Made by a program: the position numbers and the translations under genes
The notes under the pieces: model-generated
Database searches by the model: none
What the model saw: the letters and a program-made list of their open reading frames with translations, nothing else
What the model was told of the DNA's origin: nothing
Source of the DNA: Desmodesmus armatus
Lineage: Eukaryota > Chlorophyta > Chlorophyceae > Sphaeropleales > Scenedesmaceae
Assembly (NCBI GenBank): GCA_007449985.2
Contig: VIIQ02000005.1
Span: 1 to 64,000, forward strand
Length of the DNA: 64,000 bases
Direction: 5' to 3'
Shown: one piece after another, positions 35,201 through 47,452 of the stretch
How the letters are laid out: each line of letters opens with the position of its first letter
Numbering within the stretch: the stretch's first letter is position 1

Positions 35201-38200
35201 TCTGTATCAACGTTGAGGAAGCATTGGGGCATTTGGGGGTTACATTGTCATGTGGGTTGGCTGGTGCCTTGGTGGCGGGTGCGGGTATGGGTGATGGGAT
35301 TATGTGTGTGTGTGGGGGGGGGGGGGGCACTAAAGAACATGTGTCATTGGCTACATGCTGGCCTGCCATTGTCAAATATTGTCTTCGACGCCTGTGTGCC
35401 AGGTGCATCGCACTGCATGCTGTGCGGTGCATGCTGGCCTGTTGCAGCTGCAACAGACAGTGGTTGGTTGCCTGCTGGTGCTTGCTGCAGGAGTCTGAGG
35501 CGTCCGTGTCCAGCCCCTCACCTCAGCTGGCCTCTCTGATGCAAAATGCGGCCAGGGGCCATTTGGGTTCAGCAACAGGCTCCAGCTCAGGCGGGGTGAT
35601 GCAGCAGGGGCAGCAGCAGCAGCAGCGGCTGCCAACCATGACTGAGAGCGCTGCAGAGCAGCAGGCAGCGGCGGCAGCGGCAGTAGCACTACCGTCTGAT
35701 GACTTTGAGGATGAGGAGCTAGAGGACGGTGAGCTTGACAGCACTACTTGACACGACATAGCCTAGCATAGCATGACATAGCACAGCATGGCTTGACGCA
35801 GCATGTCATGACCTGACGGACGTGAAATCTTACCGCAGCAAGCATCACAAGCCAAGGCCAAGTGTGTGAGGCAGGTTACAGCCTGACCACAGCATGAGTG
35901 CATGCGCAGTGGACGACAATCCAACAAAGGGCATAGTTTGGTGGTGCAAAAAGCACGACTGCTGGACGTCCAAATTTGTTGCTGCTGCTGTTGTGGTTGT
36001 TGTCGCCCAGGTGAAGAGCTGGCATCTCCTGCTGTGAAGCCTGATGGGGGCTGGGGCAGCAGTGAGGAGGGGGGAGAGGAGGAAACCTCATCAGCACCAC
36101 CAGGTATGCTGTTGGGCCGCGCACGTTGCACACTGTTCTCGACCTTGACCATTTTATCTTCAGTATGCATGCAGTGCTTAACACAACCAGCAGCTTGAGC
36201 ACTCCACACCAAGCAGGGCCCCTGCCCTGTTCACACTGAGACACAGCACAAGGCGTCAGGTGTTTGGTGTGCTGGGTTTGGGGTTTGGGGACAACACACA
36301 AAAGTACACCCTAAACAGTCAAGCCTAGGTTGTTGGCTGGTGATGAACACCGCCTGTGCTTGCTATGCTGGCTGAGTGTGCTAGCAACCTCAAGCCACTT
36401 GTTGTTTCCCTGTCCCTCACCTTGAAGCAGCCCTGTTGCCGATGTGTCATGCAGGTGCCAAGCAAGCAGCTGGCAGCAGCACCCCCAGCCAGCCAGCACC
36501 AACCAATGCCTTTGGCGCAGGTGCCTTTGGCTTTGCAGCAAGCTCTGCCGCCAATGCTGATGGAAGCAGCGCAGCAGCATCCACACCAGCAGCCGGGGGG
36601 TCCTCATTTGGCATCTTTGGCACTCCCAACAGTGCATTTGGCACCCCCACTGCCTTTGGCGGTTCTGCTTTCGGCACCCCAGCAGCAACCACGCCTGCGT
36701 TTGGTGCACCAGCAGCACCAGCAGCAGCCTCAGCCCCTGCTTTTGGGGCACCAGCCGCGTCGGTGCCTGCCTTTGGGACGCCTGCCGCTGCTCCTGTTTT
36801 TGGCTCTGCAGCTTCTGCTCCACCTTTTGGCGCTACTGCTGCTGCATCGGCACCTGCGTTTGGTACGTTGGGGACGACGCCTGCGTTTGGCAGCAGCGCG
36901 CCTGCACCTGCATTTGGTGCCAGCTCAGCAGCTCTCAGCAGCAGTACCTCAACGCCGGCCTTTGGCAGCAGCTCGGCAGTACAGCCTGCTGCTGGTAGCA
37001 CAGGGGGTGCGTTCAGTTGGGCTTCGACAGCAACAGCAGGACCTGGAGCAGCCTTCGGTGCTCCTGCCAGTTTGGCAGCACCACCAGCAGCTGCCAGCAC
37101 TGCAGCGTCAGCAGGGCCTGCGGCAGCAAACAACTTTGCCGGGATGCCGTTTGGCCAGGCAGCTGCACCTGCTGTGGCTGCCAGTGGGCCTGCTGCCCCT
37201 CAGCCTGCGGCGGCGGCACCAGCAGCACCAGCTCAGGGGGCGTTTGCTGTGCCGGTGAATGCCTTCCAGCGTGCTGCTGCCACTGCCTCGGTCCCAGGTG
37301 AGCTGCATGCAGGATTGATGTACATCTGTATGTCTTACAGGATGCTAGTGCAGTGCAGCCGATGCATCGGTTGCTCACACCTGTGGTGAAGGAACAGACA
37401 ACCATTGCAGTGTTGCCAGATGCTTTGATACCAGCAGGACCCTTGTTGGAAAAAGGGACCACCCGGCTGACTTGAGTGTGGCTTGCTGCCCCTGCCTCCT
37501 ACAGCCGATGTGTTCCAGGCCAGCCTCTCATGGCAAGGGCCCCGTGCTGGATTTGTTTTCACAACAGGTGAACATGGCACTGGCTACTACAAGGATACGG
37601 CGCCTCCAGCACCACCAGCAGCAGCAGCAGCAGCACAGCCTGCAAAGGCCACACCTGCGGCTCAACCAGCAGCTGCCCCTGCTGCCAAGCCCGCTCCAGT
37701 TGGACGGCAGGACAGTGGGGTGTCAGCAGCGAGTGCTGCTAGCCCCGCAGCAGCTGCTGCAGCAGCTGCCCAGCGCCGTGCAACAGCAATCCAGCAGCAG
37801 CAGCAGAAGGTGCAGCAGAAGGTGCAGCAGAAAGTGCCCCAGCAGCAGCAGCAGCAGCAGCCTCCAGCACGGCGGCCGCCGCTGCAGACACCCAAGGTGT
37901 CTGTGGCAGCTGTGAAGCCGCAGCTGACTGCATACGGCCAAGAGGTGCGCAAAGACATGTGGTAGAGCCTGTGCTGTGTCTGCTTGCACATGCACATGCA
38001 GCTGTTAGTTGCAAACAGGCACTGTGCTGGCAGTAACGGTCTTTCAGCACGGGGCTTGTGTGGTCATGACGGGTTTGCTTGCACTCAGCACTGCCCACCA
38101 GCCAGCTGATGCACGTGTACCATCAGTCCTCGCCTCTGGCTCTTCAGTGTGGGCTCCTCACACCTTCCTGCATGGGTGTCTCAGAAACCCTTTCGGGTGT

Positions 38201-41200
38201 GCAGCGGTGGTTGCATGCTGCTAGCAGAGGCTCTGTCTGACTTGCACTGTTTTCCCAACAAGCTTGTATAGAGAGTTCTTCATCCACCGCATGGGCACTG
38301 CAAGCAGAAGAGCCTTGTCTGTCCCTGCTTGCATGCAGGTAGCAGAGGCTGAGGCTGCATTCCTGAAGCAGGTTGCCACTGTGGCCACAGATGCTGCTCA
38401 GCTGAAGGCGCTGGTGGACAGTGTGGTGCCCAAGGACGTGGCCAAGTGGCAGGTGGCAGCAGACATACAGCAGCTGCGCAAGGACACGCATGGGCTGTCG
38501 CGCGGCCTCAGGCAACAGAAGGAGGTAAGCAGGGGTGCCTTCTGTCGTCATGGCACCTGCTGGGCGCCAGGCTTTGCATGGTGATGGCGCCTTGTAGCCA
38601 GCAGCAGCGGGGTCATTATGCAGGCAAGGATTGCGTCAGGGCTCACTGCAAGCAGTCTGTTGGACACAGGGTTGCACAGGCCCAGCCCCGGGTTTTGCTC
38701 TGCCGGTTGTGCTGACACCCTGCCTGACTGCTGCCTGTTGCACACCCGCGACCCTCCCATCCAGGCTGCGTCGAAGCTGGTTGACAGCTGGGACGAGGTG
38801 AACAGGCAGCAGGCAGCACTGGCCCTGTTCCAGCCTGGCTCTCAGGGCCTAGGGGCCATAGAGGCGGAGCTGCCTCTGGAGCCAGCCCTAGCCAGCCTCA
38901 GCGACAGCATCCAAGAGTCCTTGGGTGCCATAGGCAGCAACATGGAGGATATGGAGCAGCAGCTGGAGCAGTGGAAGCACCAGCAGGACGTGCAGCACAA
39001 GCAGCAGCAGCAGCGGGGACGGCCAGGCGCAGGAGGCATCTTCAGCAGTCCTAGGCCGGCTGGCGGCATGGCGGGCAGTGTGTTCAAAGCCGCTGGCGGC
39101 GCCAAGGGTCGCAGCAGCAGCGCCACGAGCCCGTGGTACAGTCCGAAGACAGCACAGACAGCGGCTGGGAGGTCTCCCGCAGTGCAGGCAGCATCTGCTG
39201 GTGCAGGTGGCAGTGGCGGTGTGAGTCAGCAGGTGGAGTTGCTGTACAAGGTGCTGCAGGTGCAGCAGGACACAGAAGTGAACCTGCGCGCCCGCATCAC
39301 TGGCCTACGGCAGCAGATGGAGCAGCTGGGCATTATCAAAACAGATGCAGAGCACCAGGCTGGCAAGATGCTGGGCCGCTGGGCAAATGCCTTCGATGCT
39401 GACGGCTCTGATGACGAGTATGGCAGCGAAGGCAGCAGCGATAGCGAGTATGAGCGCGGGGAGCCGGGGGTGCGGGCAGCTGGGGTGGGAAGCGGGGGAC
39501 GCTTTGGCATTGGGGCGGCAATGCGCAGCCCTAGCACGAGCATGGGGACGGCTTTGCGAGGGGCGTCGTGGGCGTCGCCGCTAAGCAGGTTTGGCGCAGC
39601 GGGTGCTGCCGCAACACCCGCTGGCAGGACCCCTAGTGGGGTGTCGGGTGGGTTTTCCACCCCTGCTCCATCCAGCAGCGGCAGGGGCTGGCAGGCAGGG
39701 AGCCCAGCCTTGAACTGGGTTTCACCGGGCGCCACGGCAGCCAAGACCAGCAGCAGGGTGACCCCTAGCCGCTCAGGGGGTGCAGGGCGGTCCAGTGGCT
39801 CTCGCCGCCAGGTGACCCCAGGCAGCGCCAGTGCAGGCAGCAGTGAGGCCTGGTGCAAGAGGGCCTCCGAGCTCAGCAACAGCACAGGCCAGAAGCCTTC
39901 TGGCAGCGGCCGCAGCAAGGTGCGTACCACATATGCGACCCCGACGTCCAGCCGCAGCAGCGGCAGGAGGTCCCTGGTGCCAGACAGGCCCTCCTCACCC
40001 CTGCAGATCCCTGCGGCAGCGGCAGCAGCTACAGCCTCTGCTGGTGGTGCTGGGGGTGGTGCTGCTGCTGGGCCCAGCGAGCCTTTCAGCTTCAGCAGGA
40101 CCAGCCAGGCAGGGGCCCCAGCACACCTGCTGCACAGAGGGCAGCAGTGCCGGGCAAGCTTGCCTTCTCACCGGTAGCTGCTACACCTCCCGCTGCCTCA
40201 AGCAGCGGCACAGCCGCAGCAGCAGTAGCGGGATCCCCGGGCCTCTCGCCGCTGTGGAGTACCCCGGCAGGTGGCAGCAAGCCAGGGGGAGAGGGCTCCA
40301 GCCCGCTTTTCCAGATGCAGGGTAACCCTTGTTTGGCAGCTCTCCTGGGGGTTCACCTCTCGCAGCTGTGCCAGCACCATCGCTGAACCTTGCAGCTGGT
40401 GCGGGGCCTGCAGCAGCAGCAGCCAAGCCGCCTGCACAGCCGGGCAGTAAGGGCAGTGGCCAGCCGCCAGAGCCGCCTGCAATGTTGCAGCAGCAAGCAC
40501 AGCAGCAAGCAGCAAGGGTAGGTTGTTTGAGGTCGTGGTGTGGGCGCGAGTAGGCCGTGTGACAACTGCAGCATGTGTTCAGCTTTGCAAGCTTATGTGG
40601 CATGCAACTTTGCATGGATGTCGTTGATTATATCTGAATGTCATCACATCATGCGACACCCAGCGCAAAGTGTAAGGGTTGGTGTGTGTGAGCGCCTTGC
40701 TCTTGCTGTTGCGTGATACGTGTGTTAGAGTGCAGCCTGCCACACCCTGTGCAGCCTCTGTAGACACGCATTTAAAACTTGCAACTGCGCTGTTGCCGCT
40801 TGCTGATTGCTGCAGGCGCTGAGGCATCAAGACTCCCAGGGTTCTACAGCAAGCAGTGCTCCAGCAGGAACAGCCAAGCGCGCCCAAGCCTCTGCACCTG
40901 CAGCAGCCCCCAAGCCTGCTGTCAAGGCCAAGGCTTCCAGTCAGCCCCTGAGCCCCCAGCTGCACTCATGGCTGCAGCAGCAGCAGTAAAGCTGCCTGGG
41001 GCAGCTGCTGCCAAGCCCCCTGCACCTGCAGCAGCTGCAGCCCCCAAGCCCAAGGCGGCATCCAGCCAGCCTCCGGAGCCGCCTGCTGCTTTGATGGCTG
41101 CTGCAGCAAAGGTCACCATCCCTGGTGCTGGCACAGCCCCTGCTGCAGCGAAGCCAAAGGCTTCAAGCCAGCCGCCGGAGCCACCCAGGAACCTGCTGGC

Positions 41201-43114
41201 TGCGGCTGCAGCAGCTGCTATACCTGGGGCCAAAGCCCCTGCGCCTGCTGCTGCAGCTGGCGGCAGCAAGCAAGCCAGTGCTCCGGCGTTTGGGTTCAGC
41301 AGCAGCAGCGCACCGGCCTTTGGCAGCAGCAGCAGCAAGCCTGCGTTTGGGACCCTGTCATTCGGCCCCAGCGGTGGTGCTGGTTCAGCCAGCGGGGGTT
41401 CCCTGTTCAGCGCTGGCAGCACCCCCGCGTTCGGCTCTCTGTTTGGTGCCAGCAGTGCAGCAGCAAGTGGGGCGGGCCTGTTTGGCAGCAGCACCCCTGC
41501 GGCAGCAGCAGCAGGGGCCAGCAGCAGTGCAGCCGCTGCCACCAGTGCAGCTGAGGGGACGGCGGCTGGTGCTGCTGCAGCTGGCAGCGCACCAGCAGAG
41601 GCCCCTGCCTCTGCTGCTGCCGCAGGCGCTGACGGCACAGACAGCAACGCGGTTGACATGCTGAGCGCCCTTGTGGGTGCGTCAGAGGGTGGAGGGGCCT
41701 TCGGCAGCTTTGGGGCCCTGGGCCTGGGAGGCGGCAAGGCAACAGCATCACCTGCAGCCGGTGCTGCAGCACCCTCGGCGTCCTTGCCAGCTCCTGCATT
41801 CAATGCTTTCGCCGGCTTGCAGGCAGGTGCGGGCAGCAGTGCAGCAGCAAGTGCTGCTTCCTCAGCACCAGCAGCTGCAGCATCTTCTGCTGCTGCGTCT
41901 GCGGCAGCCTCTGCACCTGCATGGGGTGCGCTGGGGTCGGGCACCAGCACCTTTGGGGCAAGCAGTAGCAGCAGTGGCGGCAGCAGCGTCTTTGGCAGCA
42001 GCACAGCATTCGGGGCAAATAGCAGCGGTGCTGGGTTTGGTGCGGCTGCCAGCAGCGCTGCATTTGGTGCTGCCAGCACCGGTGGTGCGTTTGGTGCAGC
42101 CAGCAGCAGCGCGCCCGCTGCCAGCAGTGCCAGTGTGTTTGGCGGCAGCAGCAGTGCTGCTGCTGGCTTTGGGTCTGCATTTGGCAGCGCCTTTGGTGCA
42201 AGCAGTGCTGCAGCAACAAGTAGTCCCTTTGGTGGTGGCTTCGGCGGGCTGGCCTTAGGCGGCAGTTCCGCAGCAGCTGCCAGCAGCGGTGCGTCTGTTT
42301 TCGGCACCCCATCACAGCCAGCCACCACTAGCAGTGTCTTCGGTTCAAGCAGCAGCCCGGGCGGTGCATTTGGCCAGTCTTCTGCTTTTGGCACCCCTCC
42401 TGCCAGCTCAGCATTTGGCACACCAACGAGCGGTGCCAGCGCATTCGGCACACCAACAGGCAGTGCGAGTGCAGCAGCAGGTGGCGGGGGTGTCTTTGGG
42501 GCCAGCTTTGGCAGCCCGACGCCCTTCGGGCAGCAGGCACAGTCTGCTGCCGCCAGTGCGCCAGCATTCGGTGCAGCCTTTGGCACGCCAGCAGCACCTG
42601 CAGCTGCCTTTGGCACACCGTCTACACCAGGTTCTGGTGGGTTTGGTCAGCCATCTGCCTTCGGGCAGGCCGCAGCCTTCGGCCAGCCCTCTGGTTTCGG
42701 GCAGTCTGCTGCAGCGTTTGGTCAGTCAAGTGCATTTGGCCAAGCCAGTGCATTTGGCCAGCAATCGGCCTTTGGCCAGGCTGCAGCCCCATCCACGCCG
42801 TTTGGTGCAGCTGCGGCTGCTTCTGCACCTGGGTTTGGTCAAGCTGCAGCTCCAGCCGCAGGCTTTGCTCAGCCTAGTGCCTTTGGGGTGCTGCGGCAGC
42901 TGGTGGTGGTGGTGGTGGTGGGGTGTTTGGTGGAGGGGCCTTTGGTGCGGCTGCCCAGGCGCAGAGTGCAGCCGCGCCAGGCTTTGGTGCATTTGGTGGG
43001 GCTGCTGCGGGCGGCAATGCGTTTGGTGGGGGTGGGGTGTTTGGTGGCGGGGCTGCGGGTGGGGGTGCGCAGCAGCCTCCACAACAGAACAGCCTCTGGC
43101 AGATGAGGGGCTGA
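32291..43114 (+). CDS. NUP214-type nucleoporin: N-terminal beta-propeller, coiled coil, C-terminal FG repeats (assembly indels)
   Basis: Component of the cytoplasmic face of the nuclear pore, expected to act in mRNA export. Exons 32291-32456, 32574-32634, 32808-33250, 33578-33780, 34194-34439 and 34922-35140 are in perfect phase and give a propeller like plant NUP214 (ILALSADQLLLACVSAATVR, ASWAPDGQHVAYSSGSKLVV, GSDAECGVQEWPYLKSVFVP, VVYIATTDGALRMGHLANF). Linkers are 35491-35728 and 36011-36103. FG/FGxPAFG repeats start at 36455-37297. Exon 37505-37944 carries a GFVFTTGEHGTGYYKD motif and a Gln-rich stretch. A coiled coil (38339-38524, from 38765) is followed by Ser-rich sequence and a dense Ala/Ser FG domain to the stop at 43112-43114. 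Four -1 frameshifts (40112-40119, 40326-40328, 40945-40948, 42895-42898) are each repaired by one extra G or C. Confidence 0.88.
35314..35327. repeat. (TG)n followed by G14
   Basis: Intronic in the nucleoporin gene, between exons 34922-35140 and 35491-35728. Confidence 0.85.
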
Positions 43115-43678
43115 GGTTGCATGCAGGATATTGTGTAACGTGTAAGAAATGGGCGGGGCGGTGTTGTGTGGCAGGCGGATCACGCACACCCTGTCGTTGC
43201 AGTGACAGTCACATGTTGACCTGTGATGCTATGCTAGACAAACCAATGTTTGGCCTTCAACCAACAGTGAACAGGTGCTGAGAAAGTCCACAGGACTGAT
43301 CTCATCATTCATTTACACATATGTGCAGGCTACACCTGCTAAGCATGCAGCTGCAGCAGTTGGGTGTTGGATTCTGTAACAGCCACTGTTGAAGGACTGG
43401 CAGGGCCTCTGTGCGAATGATGACTTGCTGGGGAGGCCCATTTGTCAGGCCAGTGGGGTGGTTCATGACAGTGGACAGGTGGACGAGCTGGGGACAGCCA
43501 GCCACAGAAGTGCGGTGTGAATGCAGTCGGGTGCGTGCACGCAAGCAAATTCAGTGTTGGTAACCCTCTCTCTTTGCCAGCGGGTCCCAACCCCAATTGG
43601 GGTTTGCTTTCAAATCCACAACAGAAAGACAGAGGAGGAGTGCCCGTGCATGGTATATGCTTTTACTGCTGTGCAGCC
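43115..43678. other. Intergenic region between convergent genes
   Basis: 564 bp holding the 3' ends of the nucleoporin gene and of the minus-strand OB-fold/CCCH gene. On the minus strand a TGTAA (43313-43317) lies ~360 bp after the latter's stop and is a plausible poly(A) signal. No exon recognised. Confidence 0.5.
43134..43145 (+). promoter_or_regulatory. Candidate polyadenylation signals (two TGTAA) of the nucleoporin gene
   Basis: TGTAA at 43134-43138 and again at 43141-43145, 20-30 bp after the stop codon. TGTAA is the usual green-algal poly(A) signal; a 3' UTR this short would be unusual, so the real site could be further on. Confidence 0.4.
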
Positions 43679-46431
43679 TCAGAAACGTGCAACGACAATG
43701 TTGGCACCCTCAAATTCCAGCACACGGCGTTGTGCACCAACACCACCACGCTGCAGCAGGTACTCTACAAGCTGATCATAGCTCACAACAGGGACACCAT
43801 CACCCCCATCTGCACGCTGCACCCGCCGGTTGGAAAACATCCGCGGAAACACACAGCACGGCACAACAGCAGACGGCAGCTCCTGCTGCAAAGCATAGTC
43901 CAGTATATACTCAGTAGCCTGGTCTGGATGCAACCCCACAACTAACGAACAGCTTGAGTACAGCTGCTGCCAGCCTGGCGTGCTCCACAACTCTGGCCCA
44001 AAGCACGCCTGCACCTGCTGGAGCTTCAAAGGGTTCAACCAGGATACTGTTGGCAACTGTATCGGCCCAACGTGCTGCATGGGACCGTCGGCGTCCCCAC
44101 TACCTGGCAAGCTGCTGTCCTGCATGTGCTGCTGCTGTGCATCACCTTCACCTCTGGTCATGCACTGCTCAAGCTGGCCAAACATCCCATCGTGCTGAGG
44201 CGTTTGCTGCTGCTGCTGTGCATCCACAAGCTGCAACCCCTGACACTGCTGCTCCCGGTCCTGCTTGCAGTCCTGTTCTGCATGCTGCACCTCATTCACT
44301 GCTGTCAGCTTCCCTTGCTGCAGCTGCTGCAGCGTCAATGTGCTGACAGCTGCGGTCCGTTGTGCCTGCTGCAGCTGCCTGTGCTGGTGCTTGTTGAGCT
44401 TGAGGGCCCGTGGGTCAACCAGGGTGCACTTGATGCCATGCACAAACACCAGCTCAAAGGTGAGGGAGCCAGTGCCTCCTGCAGCAGCAATGACACGCAA
44501 GCAGGGACATCAGCAAGCATCACGCAGCAGCAGAGGGGTTATGCAGGTCAGCCAGGTGTGAAGTGGAGGGAGATGACAATATCTTTTGACCACGGGCTGC
44601 AAGGACAGTTGCATGGTAGTGCTTGCACAAGCAGACTGACAAGTATGTGCACCACGTGGTTACCTCTGGTGCTGCCATGCCTGCTGCCTGCCCAGCAGCT
44701 GCAATGAGGCAGTTGCTGCTTCTCCCGCAGCTGCAGCAGCTTGCAGCCACAGGACCCACACACCTGCCACGTCCAGCACGCCTGCTCCTGCATTCAGCCT
44801 GTCCTTGCCATACTGCTGCACCAGCCATGCTGCAAACACAGCAGCACGCTGGCGCTTGGCTGCTGCAGAGCTGTTGTGCACAAACCCCATGTCAGCCGCC
44901 CGCTGCTGTCGCTCAACCTCCCTGCAGCAGCAACACATCCCACACACAAGCAACGTCCATGTGTGAGTATCCTGTAAGACTGTCTCAGCACTACTGTGCT
45001 GACACACAAGGAGCAACAGTCTGCAAGGCTGGCCAACACTCCCAGGCCAGAAGCAGCCGCCACTGCTGTGCCGCGTTGCCACACATTATGAAGCTACTGC
45101 AATCTCTTTGTGAAGTTCCTGCTGCTTAAAGCATGCAAACAATGCGTCTGCTGCCGTATGTTCGACCGCCAGCCTTGCTGCACAGCAAGACCATTTTTCC
45201 TGTGCCGGCAGCTGCTGCACCCCATGCACGCACCTCTGCTGCATCCACCCCTTGCGGCTGGCAGCAGCCCCTGCAGCAGGCAGCAGTGTGTGCAGGTAGG
45301 GGCAGCCAGAACCCTTCGCACACCGCCCTGTGTTGGCCCAAAATTTGCACACCGCCACCTGCGGGGGCGCAACCTTGGACAATGCAGGTGCCATGGTGGC
45401 TTGTGCACCAGCACCAACAGCAGCAGCTGCTGGCTGTGAACGTGCCTGTGCTGAGACCGGGTCGGGTGGGCTGCTGGCCGCATCTGCAGGTATGAGAGCC
45501 GCAGCTGAAGTGGGCCCTGCAGCTGCCTGCATACTCTGGGTAGCCCCCACGGCCGTAAGGCCATCCTGTCCGTTATGCTGCTGCTGCTGAGGCCTTCCTT
45601 TCTGCTGCTGCTGCTGCTGTGCTGCTGGTGAATGCTGCTGGTGGTGTTTCTGAGGAGCAGGCTGGGGTGTGAAGGCTGTGATGGGGTTGACCACACGCCA
45701 GGGTTCCGTGACACTGACACTGACAGCCTGCAGGGCGAGGTGGCCCTGCTCTGCTGAGCACTCACGCCAGCCAGTGAAGGCTGCGATGTCTCCAAGCCTG
45801 CGACAACAACAGGCCCGGCTTGGTGTGCAAGCAACCCAGTGCCTTCACCTTGGTCACCTGTTGAGAGTTACGCTGGCTATCACTTTAAGTTGAAGCTGTT
45901 GTTGAGCTTGTGCATGTGTGTGCTGGTGCATGTGGGTGGCTGCGACAGATGGCTCAGCTTGACACACTTCACAAAAAAAGCTTGACGCACTTGAGTGAGT
46001 CCCGCAGATCCTTCACGTCTTGCACTGTGCCAAGCACTCCCGCCTTGACAACCACCTCCCACCACTGATCAGTATGGTCGTGGCCAGCAGGACCTGACTG
46101 CAGGACATCGTAGAACACCTGCACAACACAGCACTAAGTATGCACTTGTCAACATGGTGACACAAGATTGCTGCATGCTGACAACCGAGCCAGCACACAG
46201 GCCCAAGAATTGCTTTGAGCAAAGTAGACTGGTGGTTACCAGCTTGGCTGACAGACGCCTCCTGTAGGTAATCCTGCCCGTCACAGTGACGTGCTGTTTA
46301 CTGTCTGCTGCCTGCTGCTGCTGGCCCTGCTCTTTCCGCTGCTGCTGCTGCTGGTGGTCACTGTCTGCTGCCTGCTGCTGCTGCTGCTGACCTCCGTGCT
46401 GTCCCACAGGAAGCGGTAAACTAGACATCAT
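43679..46431 (-). CDS. OB-fold-like / CCCH zinc-finger / methyltransferase-like protein
   Basis: Probable ATG at 46431 (MMSSLPLPVGQHGG); the frame is open a little further upstream, so an earlier exon is possible. Exons 1-3 (to ~46240; ~46000-46123; from 45800) join as TGRITYRRRLSAKL, VFYDVLQSGPAGHDHTDQWW and LGDIAAFTGWRECSAEQGHL, a beta-rich pattern like a nucleic-acid-binding OB-fold. A Gln-rich linker then leads to a CX8CX5CX3H finger (CKFWANTGRCAKGSGCPYLH). Exon ~44770-44930 has KRQRAAVFAAWLVQQYGKDR and VLDVAG; exon 43679-~44485 continues GGTGSLTFELVFVHGIKCTL, VDPRALKL, CSLVVGLHPDQATEYILDYA and VVPCCVFPRMF, a SAM-methyltransferase-like fold of the uncharacterised DVAGGxGxxxFEL family. An RNA-modifying or RNA-binding role is inferred from the OB and CCCH parts. 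The splice joining 45086 to 44930 is not settled. Confidence 0.72.
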
Positions 46432-46834
46432 GAAACCTAACTTAGCTGCCCTTCTGCTGCAGTTGACAGGGTTGCTGCCAAATAATGATTGATCTGCAGA
46501 AATGTTTATGATGCTGCTGCGATCGGCTTGTGGTGGGGACAAACTCGTGTAAACAGGAGATTTTTATGACGAGTGTAAATGCTTGAACAATATCTGCAGA
46601 GCAGCTCACAAGTTCTCACGGGAACCCTAAAACTGTGGGTACATTGGGTACAACATTGGACCGCTGTTGCCTTATTCACATCTACAGGCTGCAGATAAAC
46701 ACCAAGCTTTCGTGGGAGTCTGTCTGAGCAGCAACATTGCCTCACCTCCGCGCAACATTCACTTTCGCGCGCGACCAGGGGGTGGTTACCCGTGACAATA
46801 CTATTTAGTCAGCAGCACAGCTTCCAGAACTACA
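46432..46834. promoter_or_regulatory. Bidirectional intergenic region
   Basis: 403 bp between the probable ATG of the minus-strand OB-fold/CCCH gene and the ATG of the plus-strand coiled-coil gene. It has a CGCGCGCG-rich patch near 46770 and no recognised TATA element. Confidence 0.4.
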
Positions 46835-47452
46835 ATGTGCTTTCCAGAGTCCTTCCTGCACCAGTCTGTCACCGATGAGGCAGCCTGTGCAGAACTGAAG
46901 CTGGCTCAAGTGCAGAACAGCACCCAGCCAGCCGCAGGTGCAGCACTGTCAATAGAGTCCAGGGAGGACTTGGAGGCTATGGTAAACTGTCTAACTCTGC
47001 GACTGGCGCTCTGCACCACGCAGCTGGTTTCCACCCAGCAGCAGCTCCAGGACGAGCGTCGGCAGCATGCCCGCACCGCTGCACGGGAGGACTTTGCAAA
47101 TGAGCTGTTCTTGGCAGCGCAGGAGCGCATTGCCAGCCTGCAGGCACAGCTTGCTGCAGCACAGATAGACCAAGCCCTGTCTGAGGCAGAGGAGGAGATG
47201 ACCTGTGAGAAGCTGCTGGCAGCACAGCAGCAGCTAGCCACCACTAAGGCTGAGCTTGCAGCAGCACAGCAGGACCTGTCCGCAGCTGAGGCTAGGGAGG
47301 CACTCATGCACACACAGATGGCTGCAACACGAGCCTCATCCTTGCAGCACTGTTGGCAACAGATAGAGTCTGCTAAGGAGGTGCATGGCTCGGAGCAGGA
47401 GCTGCAGCATGAGGCCACGTGTTGCAGCTGGCTGCTGCGCGCAAGCCAGTGA
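46835..47452 (+). CDS. Coiled-coil protein of unknown function
   Basis: 205 residues from ATG 46835 to TGA 47452. Residues ~45-190 are a near-continuous heptad pattern rich in A, Q, E and L (CTTQLVSTQQQLQDERRQHA, AQERIASLQAQLAAAQ, LLAAQQQLATTKAELAAAQQ). No family recognised. The coil seems to continue past the stop in another frame: 47441-47621 reads ASERRQQRYAAAKQAFLQQQ, LDDAVLQKQQQREATARAMA. This suggests either a frameshift near 47440-47452 or a splice, so the listed C-terminus may be wrong. Confidence 0.6.
   Translation: MCFPESFLHQSVTDEAACAELKLAQVQNSTQPAAGAALSIESREDLEAMVNCLTLRLALCTTQLVSTQQQLQDERRQHARTAAREDFANELFLAAQERIASLQAQLAAAQIDQALSEAEEEMTCEKLLAAQQQLATTKAELAAAQQDLSAAEAREALMHTQMAATRASSLQHCWQQIESAKEVHGSEQELQHEATCCSWLLRASQ

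Noticed and set aside
40922..42616. 564-residue minus-strand frame, Ala/Pro-rich
   Set aside because: Antisense shadow of the GC-rich FG-repeat exon of the nucleoporin; no motif of its own.
23356..42898. Programmed -1 ribosomal frameshifting as the explanation of the repeated shifts
   Set aside because: Nine independent sites in two unrelated genes with no slippery heptamer seen at the sites makes this far less likely than homopolymer miscounts.
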